Under the pieces are notes generated by a model, which was given only the letters and a program-made list of their open reading frames with translations, made no database searches and was not told the origin of the DNA. The position numbers and the translations under genes are program-made. Of a DNA stretch of 64,000 bases, positions 18,482-27,519 are shown piece after piece. The stretch is taken from the NCBI GenBank assembly GCA_947502265.1, contig CANMZB010000019.1, forward strand, positions 1 through 64,000, written 5' to 3'. This stretch comes from an uncultured Sulfitobacter sp. (lineage in GTDB: Bacteria > Pseudomonadota > Alphaproteobacteria > Rhodobacterales > Rhodobacteraceae). Positions within the stretch are counted from its first letter, which is position 1. Every line of letters starts with the position of its first letter.

Positions 18482-19312
18482 ATGACCGAGGTGACATCTT
18501 CTTGCGCAACGCCTCTTCCTTCCGGGGGGGTGCGCCTGCCTGCACGGCGCAAGATGGCATCGCTGCGCGCGGTGGTGGCGCTTATTCTGCGCGAGATGTC
18601 GACGGCTTATGGCCGCTCGCCGGGCGGCTATGTGTGGACCATTCTAGAGCCGGTGGGCGGGCTTTTGATGTTGTCGTTCGTGTTTTCCTTTCTTGTGCGC
18701 AGCCCTCCTTTGGGGTCGAGCTTTCTGGTGTTTTATGCCACTGGCATGTTGCCTTTTATGGCCTACAACGCGCTCTCGAATAAGACTGCCACCGCGATCA
18801 AGTTCTCCAGACCGCTGCTGGCGTACCCGTCTGTAACCTATGTCGATGCCATCGTGGCGCGGATCATTCTGGAGTCGATGACCCAGTTGATCGTGGGGCT
18901 TGTCATTTTTACCGGTGCCTTGATGTGGACCGGTGAGGCGGTCAGCCTGAATTTCGGGGCCATCACAATGGCTGTGGCGATGACATTGGCGCTGGGGGTG
19001 GGGGTTGGCCTGCTTAACAGTTTTCTCAACAGCATGTTCCCCGTCTGGGCAACGCTCTGGGCGGTTCTGAACCGTCCGCTGTTCCTGCTCTCGGGCATCT
19101 TTTTCCTTGTTGACCCGCTGCCCGAACAATACCGCGATATCATGTTGTACAACCCGCTTGTTCATGTGCTTTCCATGATGCGGGCAGGGTTTTATGCAAC
19201 ATATGACGCGCCCTATGCCTCGCCCTTATATGTTTTCACTTTTGCGATCATACCTGCCGTTTTGGGGATGTTGCTGCTGCACCGGTATCACAAAGATATT
19301 CTTGAACTGTGA
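18482..19312 (+). CDS. kpsM: Capsule polysaccharide ABC exporter, permease
   Basis: 276 residues, the usual size of KpsM/CtrC/BexB. The N-terminal amphipathic part ALILREMSTAYGRSPGGYVW is diagnostic, followed by six hydrophobic segments (GGLLMLSFVFSFLV, FYATGMLPFMAY, LIVGLVIFTGALMW, MTLALGVGVGLLNSF, PLFLLSGIFFLVDPLP and VFTFAIIPAVLGMLLL). It forms the membrane channel for capsule export with KpsT and is divergent from kpsE-kpsT, with about 140-260 bp between the starts depending on the kpsE start. Confidence 0.92.
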   Translation: MTEVTSSCATPLPSGGVRLPARRKMASLRAVVALILREMSTAYGRSPGGYVWTILEPVGGLLMLSFVFSFLVRSPPLGSSFLVFYATGMLPFMAYNALSNKTATAIKFSRPLLAYPSVTYVDAIVARIILESMTQLIVGLVIFTGALMWTGEAVSLNFGAITMAVAMTLALGVGVGLLNSFLNSMFPVWATLWAVLNRPLFLLSGIFFLVDPLPEQYRDIMLYNPLVHVLSMMRAGFYATYDAPYASPLYVFTFAIIPAVLGMLLLHRYHKDILEL

Positions 19313-19383
19313 GGTCAGGGCCCGAGTGAATTGCGCCGCCCCGCCCGAGTTGATATGCGGATCAAAATTTTAGGAATTCAGGC

Positions 19384-21630
19384 ATGTCTACAGGCTCGAT
19401 GCTGTCGCGCGCGATGCGGTTTTTACGCATCTTCTTTCTCAAACCGCAAGAACGTGCCGCGCTAAAGGCCGGACGTGACAGCGGGCTTTTCGATCCGGTA
19501 TATTACAGCGGCGCCTATCCGCAGGTCCATGCCCTGTTCCGGCCTTTCCTGCTGCGCCATTACATCGTTTACGGCGAGCGTATGGGGTATCGTCCCAATC
19601 CCGACTTCTCGCCCTCGGCCTATCTGCGCTATAATCCGGACGTGGCAGACCAAGGCGTTTCTCCGTTTCTGCATTACGCACGCTCGGGCCACAAAGAGGA
19701 CCGCCTCACCAAGGAACTGCCCAAGGTCGAAGAACTGCCTGATGTTCTGGCGCCCAAGCTGCGCTTTGATCCTGACCGCCCGCGCGCCGATGTGGCGATC
19801 GTGATGCATATTTATTACCCTGACCTGTGGCCCGAGTTCAAAGCCAAGATCGAAAGCCTCGACATCGCCCATGATCTTTATGTGACGCTGACCTATCGTG
19901 GTGACGAGACAGAAGAACTGGCCACACAAATCCGTGCCGAATTTCCTGACGCCACCGTGGTGCCTTTGGAAAATCGAGGCCGCGATATCCTGCCGTTCCT
20001 GACGCTGGTGAACGCAGGCGCGCTGACGGGCTACAAGGCGATCTGTAAAATCCACACCAAAAAATCGCCGCACCGCGAGGATGGCGAGAAATGGCGCAGG
20101 CATCTGATTGACGGCGTGTTGCCGGATGAGGGTCTGGAGGGCCTGTTAGAGACGTTTATCGGGGATGAAAAAGCGTCGTTCTGGGTCGCGGACGGGCAGC
20201 ATTTCGACGACACGAAATGGTGGGGCAGCAACCTCGAGATCACCCGCAGCCTGCTGCGCCGGATCGAGGTCGAGATTTCGGGCAAGCGGTTGTCGTTTCC
20301 GGCAGGTTCAATTTATTGGATGAAGCCGGTGATTGTGGACCTGTTGCGCGCGATGAAACTCAACACCGAACAGTTCGATCCCGAGCTGGCGCAGGTGGAC
20401 GGCACGCTGGCGCATGCGCTGGAGCGTACGATGGGGTTTTTGTCGGACGTGGCCGAATTGGAAATCCGCCAGACCACGCAGGTGGCGCAAATCCGTGACG
20501 GGCAGCTTGAATCCGGCTCTGATGCGCAGGATTTGACGCGCCCCGCCTTTGTCAGCACCTTCTATCTGCCGCAGTTCCACCCGTTTCCGGAAAATGATGC
20601 GTGGTGGGGCAAGGGGTTTACCGAATGGCGCGGCACGGTGGCGGCAACGCCGATGTTTGCCGGCCACGCGCAGCCGGTGCTGCCCACCGATCTGGGATAC
20701 TACGATCTGCGCGCGACCGAGGTGATGGGCGATCAGGCCGCATTGGCGCGCGCCCACGGGATCGATGCGTTTTGTGTCTATCACTACTGGTTCGATGGAA
20801 AGCGCCTGATGGAGGCACCGCTGGACAAGCTGTTGGAGCGCCCTGAAATAGATTTCCCGTTCTATCTGTGCTGGGCCAACGAGAGCTGGCGGCGTAACTG
20901 GGACGGGATGTCGGGCACGATTCTGGTTGAACAGACCTATAAAAACGGGTTCGAGCAGGCGCTGGTGGATGACAGCCTGAAATACATGCGCGATCCGCGT
21001 TATATGCGCCCGGACGGCACACGCCCGCGCTTTGTGATCTACCGCCCCGAAGACATGCCCGATCCTGCCGGCTCCGTGGCGCGGATGCGCGCGGCGTGGC
21101 AGGCGGCGGGCATCGGCGAAGTCGAGCTGGGCGCGGTATGTTTCCACATCGGTGGCGACAATCCGGTCCAAGACGATCTGTTCGATTTCTGGATCGAAAT
21201 GCCGCCGCACGGCATCGTAACGATGGACGATTATGTCTTTGGCGGCCCCGAAGGCAACAAGCTGGGCCGCGATGTGCGCGGCGGCTTCAAGGGGCTGGTG
21301 TATGACTATAACAAGGTGATCGAGAATTCGGTGTCAAAGTCCTATGTCAATGACCTGCCCGCCAATACGATCTGCGGCGTGATGCCAAGCTGGGACAACT
21401 CCGCGCGGCGCGGGTTTGACGCGCATATGGCGTACGGGGCCAATCCGGCGCGCTTTGGTGTCTGGCTGGACCGGATGATGCTGCACCGCGTTGGCACGTC
21501 TTACCGGCGCGAATTATTCGTGAATGCCTGGAATGAATGGGCGGAAAAAGCTGTAATGGAACCCAATTCCATCTATGGCGACATGGCGCTGCGGACCCTT
21601 TCCGCAAAGCTTGGTAAAGAGGTGCGCTGA
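19384..21630 (+). CDS. RgpF-like glycosyltransferase fused to WbsX (GH99-like) domain
   Basis: 748 residues. Two FDxxYY/YLRYNPDV-type modules at about 35-115 (GLFDPVYYSGAYPQV; YLRYNPDVADQGV...HYARSGHKEDR). A rhamnan-synthesis F (RgpF) domain at about 135-360 (VAIVMHIYYPDLWPEF; LENRGRDILPFL; CKIHTKKSPH). A WbsX/GH99-like domain at about 390-740 (FYLPQFHPFPENDAWWGKGF; FCVYHYWFDGKRLME; LCWANESWRRNWDG; AWNEWAE). This architecture is common in lipopolysaccharide and capsule clusters. The ATG at 19384 has a GGAATTC-type ribosome site. Its stop overlaps the next gene's ATG by one base, so the pair is coupled. Confidence 0.88.
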   Translation: MSTGSMLSRAMRFLRIFFLKPQERAALKAGRDSGLFDPVYYSGAYPQVHALFRPFLLRHYIVYGERMGYRPNPDFSPSAYLRYNPDVADQGVSPFLHYARSGHKEDRLTKELPKVEELPDVLAPKLRFDPDRPRADVAIVMHIYYPDLWPEFKAKIESLDIAHDLYVTLTYRGDETEELATQIRAEFPDATVVPLENRGRDILPFLTLVNAGALTGYKAICKIHTKKSPHREDGEKWRRHLIDGVLPDEGLEGLLETFIGDEKASFWVADGQHFDDTKWWGSNLEITRSLLRRIEVEISGKRLSFPAGSIYWMKPVIVDLLRAMKLNTEQFDPELAQVDGTLAHALERTMGFLSDVAELEIRQTTQVAQIRDGQLESGSDAQDLTRPAFVSTFYLPQFHPFPENDAWWGKGFTEWRGTVAATPMFAGHAQPVLPTDLGYYDLRATEVMGDQAALARAHGIDAFCVYHYWFDGKRLMEAPLDKLLERPEIDFPFYLCWANESWRRNWDGMSGTILVEQTYKNGFEQALVDDSLKYMRDPRYMRPDGTRPRFVIYRPEDMPDPAGSVARMRAAWQAAGIGEVELGAVCFHIGGDNPVQDDLFDFWIEMPPHGIVTMDDYVFGGPEGNKLGRDVRGGFKGLVYDYNKVIENSVSKSYVNDLPANTICGVMPSWDNSARRGFDAHMAYGANPARFGVWLDRMMLHRVGTSYRRELFVNAWNEWAEKAVMEPNSIYGDMALRTLSAKLGKEVR

Positions 21631-22667
21631 TGTCCAGGGTTGTTCTTCATATTGGCACACACAAGACCGCCACCACCACCATTCAGGACATGTTCCACAA
21701 AAATGCGGCGCTTTTGGAGCAGCACGGGGTGATCTATCCGCGCATCGGGCGGGTGACGGGCCATCACGGGCTGGTCTATGACTGGGGCCGTCTGCCGCCG
21801 GTTTACAAGCTTGACGCCAGCAGCCTTGACGCGTTCACCTGGATCGCCAAAGAGCACGCGCACAAGGACGCGACTGTTTTTCTGAGTTCAGAGGAGTTTT
21901 CGCGCGGCGACCCGAATGCCGCAGTGGATTTTGCGGCTGTGCGCGAGCGGCTGGCGCCATTCGACGAAATCGAAGTGATTTGTATGCTGCGTCCGCAATG
22001 GCAGTTTTTGCAGTCAATCTATCTGGAACTGAGCAAGGTCAAAATTCCTGTGCGTCCGGCAAAAATGCTCGAATCCGCTCTTGAAACAGGGCTCTCGCAG
22101 GGGTTGTGGATCGACTATAATTTGCTTCTTGACCGTCTCGAAGAGACGTTTGATCCCGCGCAGATCACATTTTTGGACTTCGAGACATCCGCGAAGGCCG
22201 AAGGCGGCATAATCGGGACGATGCTGCGGCATCTGGGCGTCGATCTGGAAGCAACGGCGCTGGAGGCCGTGAACAACGGCGCGTCTAATGTGTCGCCTGA
22301 ACCGCTGGTGACCTGGATTGCCAATCTCGCATCCGAGCCCGCACCGGCACCCGGCTGGCTTGTGAAACTGGCACAGAAAAGCTTTGATCTGCAATATAAG
22401 GAGCCGGTGAAAAGCACGTTATTCAGCCAGCACGAAGTAAATCAACTCACCAAGCATTTTGCAGCCCTCAATGACAAACTTGAAACGCGACGTCAGCAGG
22501 CCCAGCCCGATTTCCGAATGACACCGCCGGATATTGGCAAGCTGGGGGTGTTTCGCAATACGATACCCACCCAGCTCTGGGTGCGGATGTGTCGCCTGAT
22601 GGTTCAGCACAGGGCACCTCTGGAAAAGGCGGCTGCGCAGAAAGCGGCGGCTAAAAAGACGCCCTGA
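21630..22667 (+). CDS. Sulfotransferase-like protein
   Basis: 345 residues. N-terminal VVLHIGTHKTATTTIQDMF (4-22) is a P-loop-like PAPS-binding motif of bacterial sulfotransferase-like proteins. FLSSEEFSRG and EVICMLRPQWQFLQSIYLE match the 3'-phosphate-binding segment; FLDFETSAKAEGG follows. The C-terminus is basic and Ala/Lys-rich. Translation is coupled to the upstream RgpF-WbsX gene, suggesting that it sulfates the polymer built by that enzyme. Substrate unproven. Confidence 0.75.
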   Translation: MSRVVLHIGTHKTATTTIQDMFHKNAALLEQHGVIYPRIGRVTGHHGLVYDWGRLPPVYKLDASSLDAFTWIAKEHAHKDATVFLSSEEFSRGDPNAAVDFAAVRERLAPFDEIEVICMLRPQWQFLQSIYLELSKVKIPVRPAKMLESALETGLSQGLWIDYNLLLDRLEETFDPAQITFLDFETSAKAEGGIIGTMLRHLGVDLEATALEAVNNGASNVSPEPLVTWIANLASEPAPAPGWLVKLAQKSFDLQYKEPVKSTLFSQHEVNQLTKHFAALNDKLETRRQQAQPDFRMTPPDIGKLGVFRNTIPTQLWVRMCRLMVQHRAPLEKAAAQKAAAKKTP

Positions 22668-22771
22668 CCCTTTTGCAGAGCGCCCGAGACCACATTTGAA
22701 ACCCTGAGGGGACGCGGCTATGTGTTAAAGAATATGTGGCCCGCCCTTTTTGATCCGATCGGAACCTTCGC

Positions 22772-24256
22772 ATGACCAAACCCCTGCCCAAAGTGACCCC
22801 AAATACCTGGGAATTCCTGCGTGATCCAATGATCTCCCCTACCGGTTTTCGCGAATACGATGCCCGCTGGCAGTATCCCCAAGGCATCAACCTGCCGGGA
22901 ATCACCGCGCTGGGGATGGGGCTTGGCACGCAAATGCACCGGCGCGGGATCGCGCCTGTGATCGCCGTGGGCAATGATTACCGCGACTATTCCCTGACGA
23001 TCAAAAACGCGCTGATGCTGGGGCTGATGCGGGCAGGCATTCGGGTGCGCGATATCGGGCCTGCGCTATCTCCGATGGCCTATTTTGCACAGTTCCATCT
23101 GGATGCGCCTGCTGTCGCCATGGTTACCGCGTCGCACAATCCCAACGGCTGGACCGGCGTGAAAATGGGGTTTGAACGCCCGCTGACCCACGGCCCCGAC
23201 GAGATGAACGAGCTGCGCGATATCGTGTTGAACGGCGAGGCGGAGACGCGCTCCGGCGGGTCGTACGAATTTGTTGACGGGGTGCGCGCGGCGTATCTTG
23301 ATGATCTGGTCGGGAATTTCAAAATGACACGGCCTTTGAAGGTCGTCTGCGCCACCGGCAACGGCACTGCGTCGGCCTTTGCGCCCGAGTTGTTCCGCCG
23401 TATGGGCGTCGAGGTAGTGCCAAGCCATAACGAGCTGGATTATACCTTTCCGCACTACAACCCCAACCCCGAAGCGATGGAAATGCTGCACGACATGAGC
23501 GCGTCTGTCACCGCCTCGGGTGCGGATTTCGCGCTGGGGTTTGACGGTGACGGCGACCGCTGCGGCGTGGTGGACGACGAGGGCGAGGAAATCTTTGCCG
23601 ACAAGATGGGCGTCATCATGGCGCGCGATTTCTCGAAGATTTACCCCAATGCGGTCTTTGTCGCGGATGTGAAATCGACGGGGCTTTTTGCCTCTGATCC
23701 GGTGTTGCAGGCAAACGGCGCCACCGCCGATTACTGGAAAACCGGCCACTCCCACATGAAGCGGCGGGTCAAGGAATTGGGCGCGCTGGCGGGGTTCGAG
23801 AAATCCGGTCACTACTTTCTCGCCGAACCCATCGGGCGCGGCTATGACTGCGGGATGCGCGTGGCGGTCGAGATCTGCAAGCTGATGGAGCGCAATCCGG
23901 ATATGAAAATGTCCGACCTGCGGCGCGCCTTGCCGCATACCTATTCCACACCCACCATGTCGCCCTATGCCGCCGACGAAGAAAAATACGACATCCTCGC
24001 GCGGCTTGTGAAAAAGCTCGAAGGGGTGACGCAGATGGCGGGCCGCAAGGTCGCACAGGTTGTGACCGTCAACGGGGCGCGGGTGATTTTGGACAACGGC
24101 AGCTGGGGACTGGTGCGCGCATCGTCAAACACGCCCAATCTGGTGGTGGTCTGCGAAAGCTCTGAATCCGAGGCCGAGCTGCGCGCGATCTTCAAGGAAA
24201 TCGACGACGTGATCCGCACAGAACCGGGCGTTGGCGACTACGATCAGACGTTTTGA
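22772..24256 (+). CDS. manB: Phosphomannomutase/phosphoglucomutase
   Basis: 494 residues, typical of alpha-D-phosphohexomutases of the AlgC/ManB type. The phosphoserine loop is VTASHNPNGWTGVK (about 112-125), the Mg2+-binding loop GFDGDGDRCG (about 254-263), the sugar-binding region GFEKSGHYF near 344 and the C-terminal phosphate-binding loop VRASSNTPNLVV near 448. It interconverts hexose 6- and 1-phosphates for nucleotide-sugar synthesis. It is separated from the upstream gene by about 100 bp and is probably its own transcription unit. Confidence 0.9.
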   Translation: MTKPLPKVTPNTWEFLRDPMISPTGFREYDARWQYPQGINLPGITALGMGLGTQMHRRGIAPVIAVGNDYRDYSLTIKNALMLGLMRAGIRVRDIGPALSPMAYFAQFHLDAPAVAMVTASHNPNGWTGVKMGFERPLTHGPDEMNELRDIVLNGEAETRSGGSYEFVDGVRAAYLDDLVGNFKMTRPLKVVCATGNGTASAFAPELFRRMGVEVVPSHNELDYTFPHYNPNPEAMEMLHDMSASVTASGADFALGFDGDGDRCGVVDDEGEEIFADKMGVIMARDFSKIYPNAVFVADVKSTGLFASDPVLQANGATADYWKTGHSHMKRRVKELGALAGFEKSGHYFLAEPIGRGYDCGMRVAVEICKLMERNPDMKMSDLRRALPHTYSTPTMSPYAADEEKYDILARLVKKLEGVTQMAGRKVAQVVTVNGARVILDNGSWGLVRASSNTPNLVVVCESSESEAELRAIFKEIDDVIRTEPGVGDYDQTF

Positions 24257-24360
24257 TTTATAGCTACAAGGGGCAGTCCGGCAAAAATTTAACATAACCA
24301 TCATTATCAGGCAATTTTCCTTGGCTAAAGCGACATTGTGTGAAATCGGGGCCATCCGCA

Positions 24361-24386
24361 CCCGCAAACGTGAACCTGTTTGCGGG
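24361..24386. promoter_or_regulatory. Inverted repeat upstream of the NnrR-type regulator
   Basis: CCCGCAAAC (24361-24369) and GTTTGCGGG (24378-24386) form a perfect 9-bp inverted repeat around an 8-bp centre in the 206-bp gap before the regulator gene. It could be an operator or an mRNA hairpin; there is no T-run, so a terminator is unlikely. It does not match the NnrR box spacing. Confidence 0.5.
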
Positions 24387-24462
24387 GCGTGCCGGTCCCG
24401 GCCTACATTCCCACCGGTGTCGTCTGCGCACTCAGCGCCCCGCCCGCGAAACCGGAGAGACC

Positions 24463-25194
24463 GTGACCAAATTTACGCCAAAGAAAGCCTCTGATATCCG
24501 CCTCGACGAAAGCCTGCTTACGCTGCTGCCGTCCTTTGCCGCGCTGGAGCGCGCGGCAATCCGCGATATCCTTGATTGTGCAACCTCGTCGCGGATCGGG
24601 GATGAACACACAATTTTTGACGAAGGGGCCCCTGCGACGCACTTTCATCTGTTGCTTGACGGCACCGCGCGGGTTGTCCATCTGACGCCCGGGGGCGAGC
24701 AGGTGACGATGCTGCACATTCCTGCGGGCAGGTTGTTCGGCTTTGCCGCCGCGATTGGGCGCGACACCTATCCCGGCACTGCCATCTCGGTGACGGAATG
24801 CGTGATACTGTCATGGCCGATGCATCTATGGGCCGAATTTTCGGATCGCCACGCCGGGTTTTCGACCACTGCCGCGCGGACAATCGGAGGCCGTCTGAGC
24901 GAAATGAACGACCGTGTTGTGGAGCTGGCAACGCTTCAGGTCGAACAGCGGGTGGCACGCGCCCTGTTGCGGCTGATCGAGCAGTCCGGCCGCCGGACCG
25001 GCGCAGGCATCGAGATCGACTTTCCCATCACCCGTCAGGATATTTCCGACATGACCGGCACCACGCTGCACACCGTAAGCCGCCTGCTTAGCAAATGGTC
25101 GCGCGACGGCATCCTCGAGAGCAAGCGCAAGCACATTACAGTTATTGATCCACATCGCCTCATCGAACTTGGCGAGGCTTTGCAGTCGGAGTGA
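24463..25194 (+). CDS. nnrR: CRP/FNR-family regulator, NnrR-type
   Basis: 243 residues. A cyclic-nucleotide-binding-like beta barrel (about 30-130; DEGAPATHFHLLLDGTARVV) is followed by a dimer helix and a C-terminal helix-turn-helix (ITRQDISDMTGTTLHTVSRL, about 185-204). The N-terminal cysteine cluster of oxygen-sensing FNR is absent, as in the NO-responsive Nnr/Dnr/NnrR branch. The GTG at 24463 is preferred because of the GGAGAGACC ribosome site just upstream; the frame upstream of it looks non-coding. Its position beside norCBQD and the NnrR-like boxes supports NO-dependent activation of nor. Assignment to NnrR is by context. Confidence 0.82.
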   Translation: MTKFTPKKASDIRLDESLLTLLPSFAALERAAIRDILDCATSSRIGDEHTIFDEGAPATHFHLLLDGTARVVHLTPGGEQVTMLHIPAGRLFGFAAAIGRDTYPGTAISVTECVILSWPMHLWAEFSDRHAGFSTTAARTIGGRLSEMNDRVVELATLQVEQRVARALLRLIEQSGRRTGAGIEIDFPITRQDISDMTGTTLHTVSRLLSKWSRDGILESKRKHITVIDPHRLIELGEALQSE

Positions 25195-25224
25195 CGCTCT
25201 GTTCGAGCGTCCGCAACCGGACTC

Positions 25225-25446
25225 TCAGGTGATCGCAGTTCGAATCTCGGACAGGAATGCCGCCGGTGACAGATCATAGATCCGGCAGGTTTCTATTACA
25301 GTGCAGAAGCGACGTGCCGGACACCCGACGCAGCGCATGTTGTGTCGCATAAAAACCGCTATCGTTTGCGGCCATATCTCCATCATGCGGCCCACCGTGA
25401 GGTCAGGGTCGTTCAAAAGAAAAAGGGTGTCGGCATCGGCGCTCAT
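25225..25446 (-). CDS. DUF1858 domain protein
   Basis: 73 residues. Matches the DUF1858/ScdA_N-type module: LTVGRMMEIWPQTIAVFMRHNMRCVGCPA, with the CVGC pair plus two later cysteines that could bind metal. Such small proteins are often encoded next to NO-related genes and regulated by NnrR. The ATG at 25446 starts the conserved domain; the longer upstream frame is not family-like. It is divergent from norC and carries an NnrR-like box 35-48 bp upstream. Confidence 0.75.
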   Translation of the reverse strand: MSADADTLFLLNDPDLTVGRMMEIWPQTIAVFMRHNMRCVGCPARRFCTVIETCRIYDLSPAAFLSEIRTAIT

Positions 25447-25480
25447 GCAGGTATGATCCCCCCGTAATGATGCAAACTCG

Positions 25481-25494
25481 TTGCGCCAGATCAA
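25481..25494 (-). promoter_or_regulatory. NnrR/FNR-like box upstream of the DUF1858 gene
   Basis: Read on the minus strand this is TTGATCTGGCGCAA: one half is the FNR-type TTGAT, the other the NnrR-type CGCAA, with the correct 4-bp spacer. Its centre lies 41.5 bp from the first base of the DUF1858 start codon. A role for both divergent genes is possible. Confidence 0.55.
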
Positions 25495-25603
25495 ACCGAA
25501 CGCACAAAACCGGCACGCGCTGCGCGCCTTTTCGCGGTTATCGGTCCGGGTGTAGGGCGCGTGATCCGGTAATCTCCGCCCCGGTTTATAATCGTCTCGA
25601 TCA

Positions 25604-25617
25604 TTGCGTATGCGCAA
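25604..25617 (+). promoter_or_regulatory. Perfect NnrR box upstream of norC
   Basis: TTGCGTATGCGCAA is a perfect TTGCG-N4-CGCAA palindrome, the arrangement described for NnrR operators in Rhodobacteraceae. Its centre is 72 bp upstream of the norC ATG. If it acts at -41.5, transcription would begin near 25652, leaving a leader of about 31 bases with the GGGAGG ribosome site. Confidence 0.8.
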
Positions 25618-25682
25618 ACACGGCCCCTCCGGCGCGTGCTAGGGTCGGCCGGAATTGCAACCGATAATGGGAGGCCCCATGC

Positions 25683-26135
25683 ATGGCCGAATTCCTGACC
25701 AAGAGCCGGGCGCGCAACATATTTTACGGCGGATCTATCTTCTTCGTCGTCATTTTTGTTGTGCTGGTCGTGCAGAGCCACAGATTCATTGTGAACACCT
25801 CCACCGCCGGAATGCCGCTGACCGAGGCCGTTGCCCACGGCAAGGCCGTGTGGGAGCGTAACAGCTGCATCAACTGTCACACGCTTCACGGTGAAGGCGC
25901 GTATTTCGCCCCCGAACTGGGCAACGTTATGACCCGCTGGGGGGTGCTCGACGATCCCGAGGGCGCTTATGAAATCCTTGACGGCTGGATGGAGGCACAG
26001 CCCAGCGGCATCGAGGGGCGTCGCCAGATGCCGTATTTCGAGCTGACCGAAGAGGACAAGCGCGGCCTCGCGGAATTCTTCCGTTGGGCGGATCAGACAG
26101 ACACGCAGGGCTGGCCGCCCAACGAAGCAGGCTAA
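25683..26135 (+). CDS. norC: Nitric oxide reductase subunit C (cytochrome c)
   Basis: 150 residues. One N-terminal membrane anchor (IFFVVIFVVLVVQSH, about 19-33) and a periplasmic mono-haem cytochrome c domain with CINCH (about 61-65) and the distal Met in RRQMPYF. It delivers electrons to NorB, which reduces 2 NO to N2O. A second ATG lies 4 bp upstream in another frame; the ATG at 25683 is in frame with the domain. norB follows 11 bp after the stop with an AAGGAG site. Confidence 0.95.
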   Translation: MAEFLTKSRARNIFYGGSIFFVVIFVVLVVQSHRFIVNTSTAGMPLTEAVAHGKAVWERNSCINCHTLHGEGAYFAPELGNVMTRWGVLDDPEGAYEILDGWMEAQPSGIEGRRQMPYFELTEEDKRGLAEFFRWADQTDTQGWPPNEAG

Positions 26136-26146
26136 GGAGCTCAAAC

Positions 26147-27517
26147 ATGAAGTATAAATCCCAACAGATTGCCTATGCCTATTTCGTCTGCGCCATGGCA
26201 TTGTTCGCCGTGCAGGTGCTTGGCGGGCTGACCATCGGCTGGATCTATGTCCAGCCCAATTTTCTGGCCGAGACATTCCCGTTTCACATCATCCGTATGA
26301 TCCACACCAACGCGCTGATCGTGTGGTTGCTGCTGGGCTTTTTCGGGGCCGCCTATTTCATGATTCCCGAGGAGTCAGAGCGCGAGATATGGTCACCAAA
26401 ACTGGCCTATATCCAACTGGCGCTGATGATGGTCGGCACGTTGGGCGCGGTCGCGGGGTATCTTGTCGGCATCCACGAAGGGCGGGAATTCCTTGAGCAA
26501 CCGCTCTGGGTCAAGTTCGGCATTCTGGTGGCTGCGGTCATATTCCTGATCAACATCTCGATGACGGTGCTGGCAGGGCGCAAGACCGCAATCACCGGCG
26601 TGCTGCTGGTGGGTCTGTGGCTGCTGTCGCTGCTGTGGATCTTTGCGTTTATCAACCCCGAGAACCTGAGCCTCGACAAGATGTACTGGTGGTTTGTCGT
26701 GCATCTGTGGGTTGAGGGCACATGGGAACTGGTGATGGCATCCATCCTCGCCTTCCTGCTGCTCAAGCTGACAGGTGTGGACCGCGAAGTGATCGAAAAA
26801 TGGCTGTATGTCATTGTCGCCACAGCGCTGTTCACCGGGATTCTGGGCACTGGACACCATTACTTCTGGATCGGCCTGCCCGGTTACTGGCAGTGGATCG
26901 GCTCCATTTTTGGCGCGCTGGAAATCATCCCGTTCTTCCTGATGATGTCGTTTGCCTTTGTCATGGTCTGGAAAGGGCGGCGCAACCATCCCAACAAGGC
27001 GGCTCTTTTGTGGGCACTGGGGTCGGCCACCATCGCGTTCTTCGGGGCGGGTGTCTGGGGCGTGTTGCACAACATGCACGGGGTGAACTTCTACTCCCAC
27101 GGCACACAGATCACCGCGGCGCACGGGCACCTTGCCTTTTACGGGGCCTATGTCGCGATCAATCTGGCGATCATCAGCTACGCCATGCCGCTGCTGAAGG
27201 GCCGCGAGCCCTATAATCAGGTGCTGAACATGGGGGCTTTCTGGTTGATGACCGGTGGCATGGCGTTCATGACCTTCACGCTGACCTTTGCAGGCGTGAT
27301 CCAGACGCACATGCAACGGGTGCTTGGCAATTACTTTATGGAGGTTCAGGACGAACTTGGCCTGTTCTTCCTGATGCGCTTTATCTCGGGCATATCCGTG
27401 GTGCTGGGCGCGTTGCTGTTCATCTATGCCATCTTTGTGGTCCGCCGCCGCGAGATCGTATCGGCCGGGCCTGCCAATCCGGCATCCACCCGCTCTGATC
27501 CGCTGCCGGGGGAATGA
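26147..27517 (+). CDS. norB: Nitric oxide reductase subunit B
   Basis: 456 residues, the expected length for cNorB, with about 12 membrane helices. Histidine ligands for haem b and b3/FeB are visible in IIRMIHTNALIVWLLLGFFG, VVHLWVEGTWELVMA, GTGHHYFWIGLPGYW and HGHLAFYGAYVA. It is a haem-copper oxidase family member without CuA. An in-frame upstream extension overlaps norC and is ignored; the ATG at 26147 has AAGGAG 7 bp upstream. It contains the active site for NO reduction at the cytoplasmic membrane. Confidence 0.97.
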   Translation: MKYKSQQIAYAYFVCAMALFAVQVLGGLTIGWIYVQPNFLAETFPFHIIRMIHTNALIVWLLLGFFGAAYFMIPEESEREIWSPKLAYIQLALMMVGTLGAVAGYLVGIHEGREFLEQPLWVKFGILVAAVIFLINISMTVLAGRKTAITGVLLVGLWLLSLLWIFAFINPENLSLDKMYWWFVVHLWVEGTWELVMASILAFLLLKLTGVDREVIEKWLYVIVATALFTGILGTGHHYFWIGLPGYWQWIGSIFGALEIIPFFLMMSFAFVMVWKGRRNHPNKAALLWALGSATIAFFGAGVWGVLHNMHGVNFYSHGTQITAAHGHLAFYGAYVAINLAIISYAMPLLKGREPYNQVLNMGAFWLMTGGMAFMTFTLTFAGVIQTHMQRVLGNYFMEVQDELGLFFLMRFISGISVVLGALLFIYAIFVVRRREIVSAGPANPASTRSDPLPGE

Positions 27518-27519
27518 CG

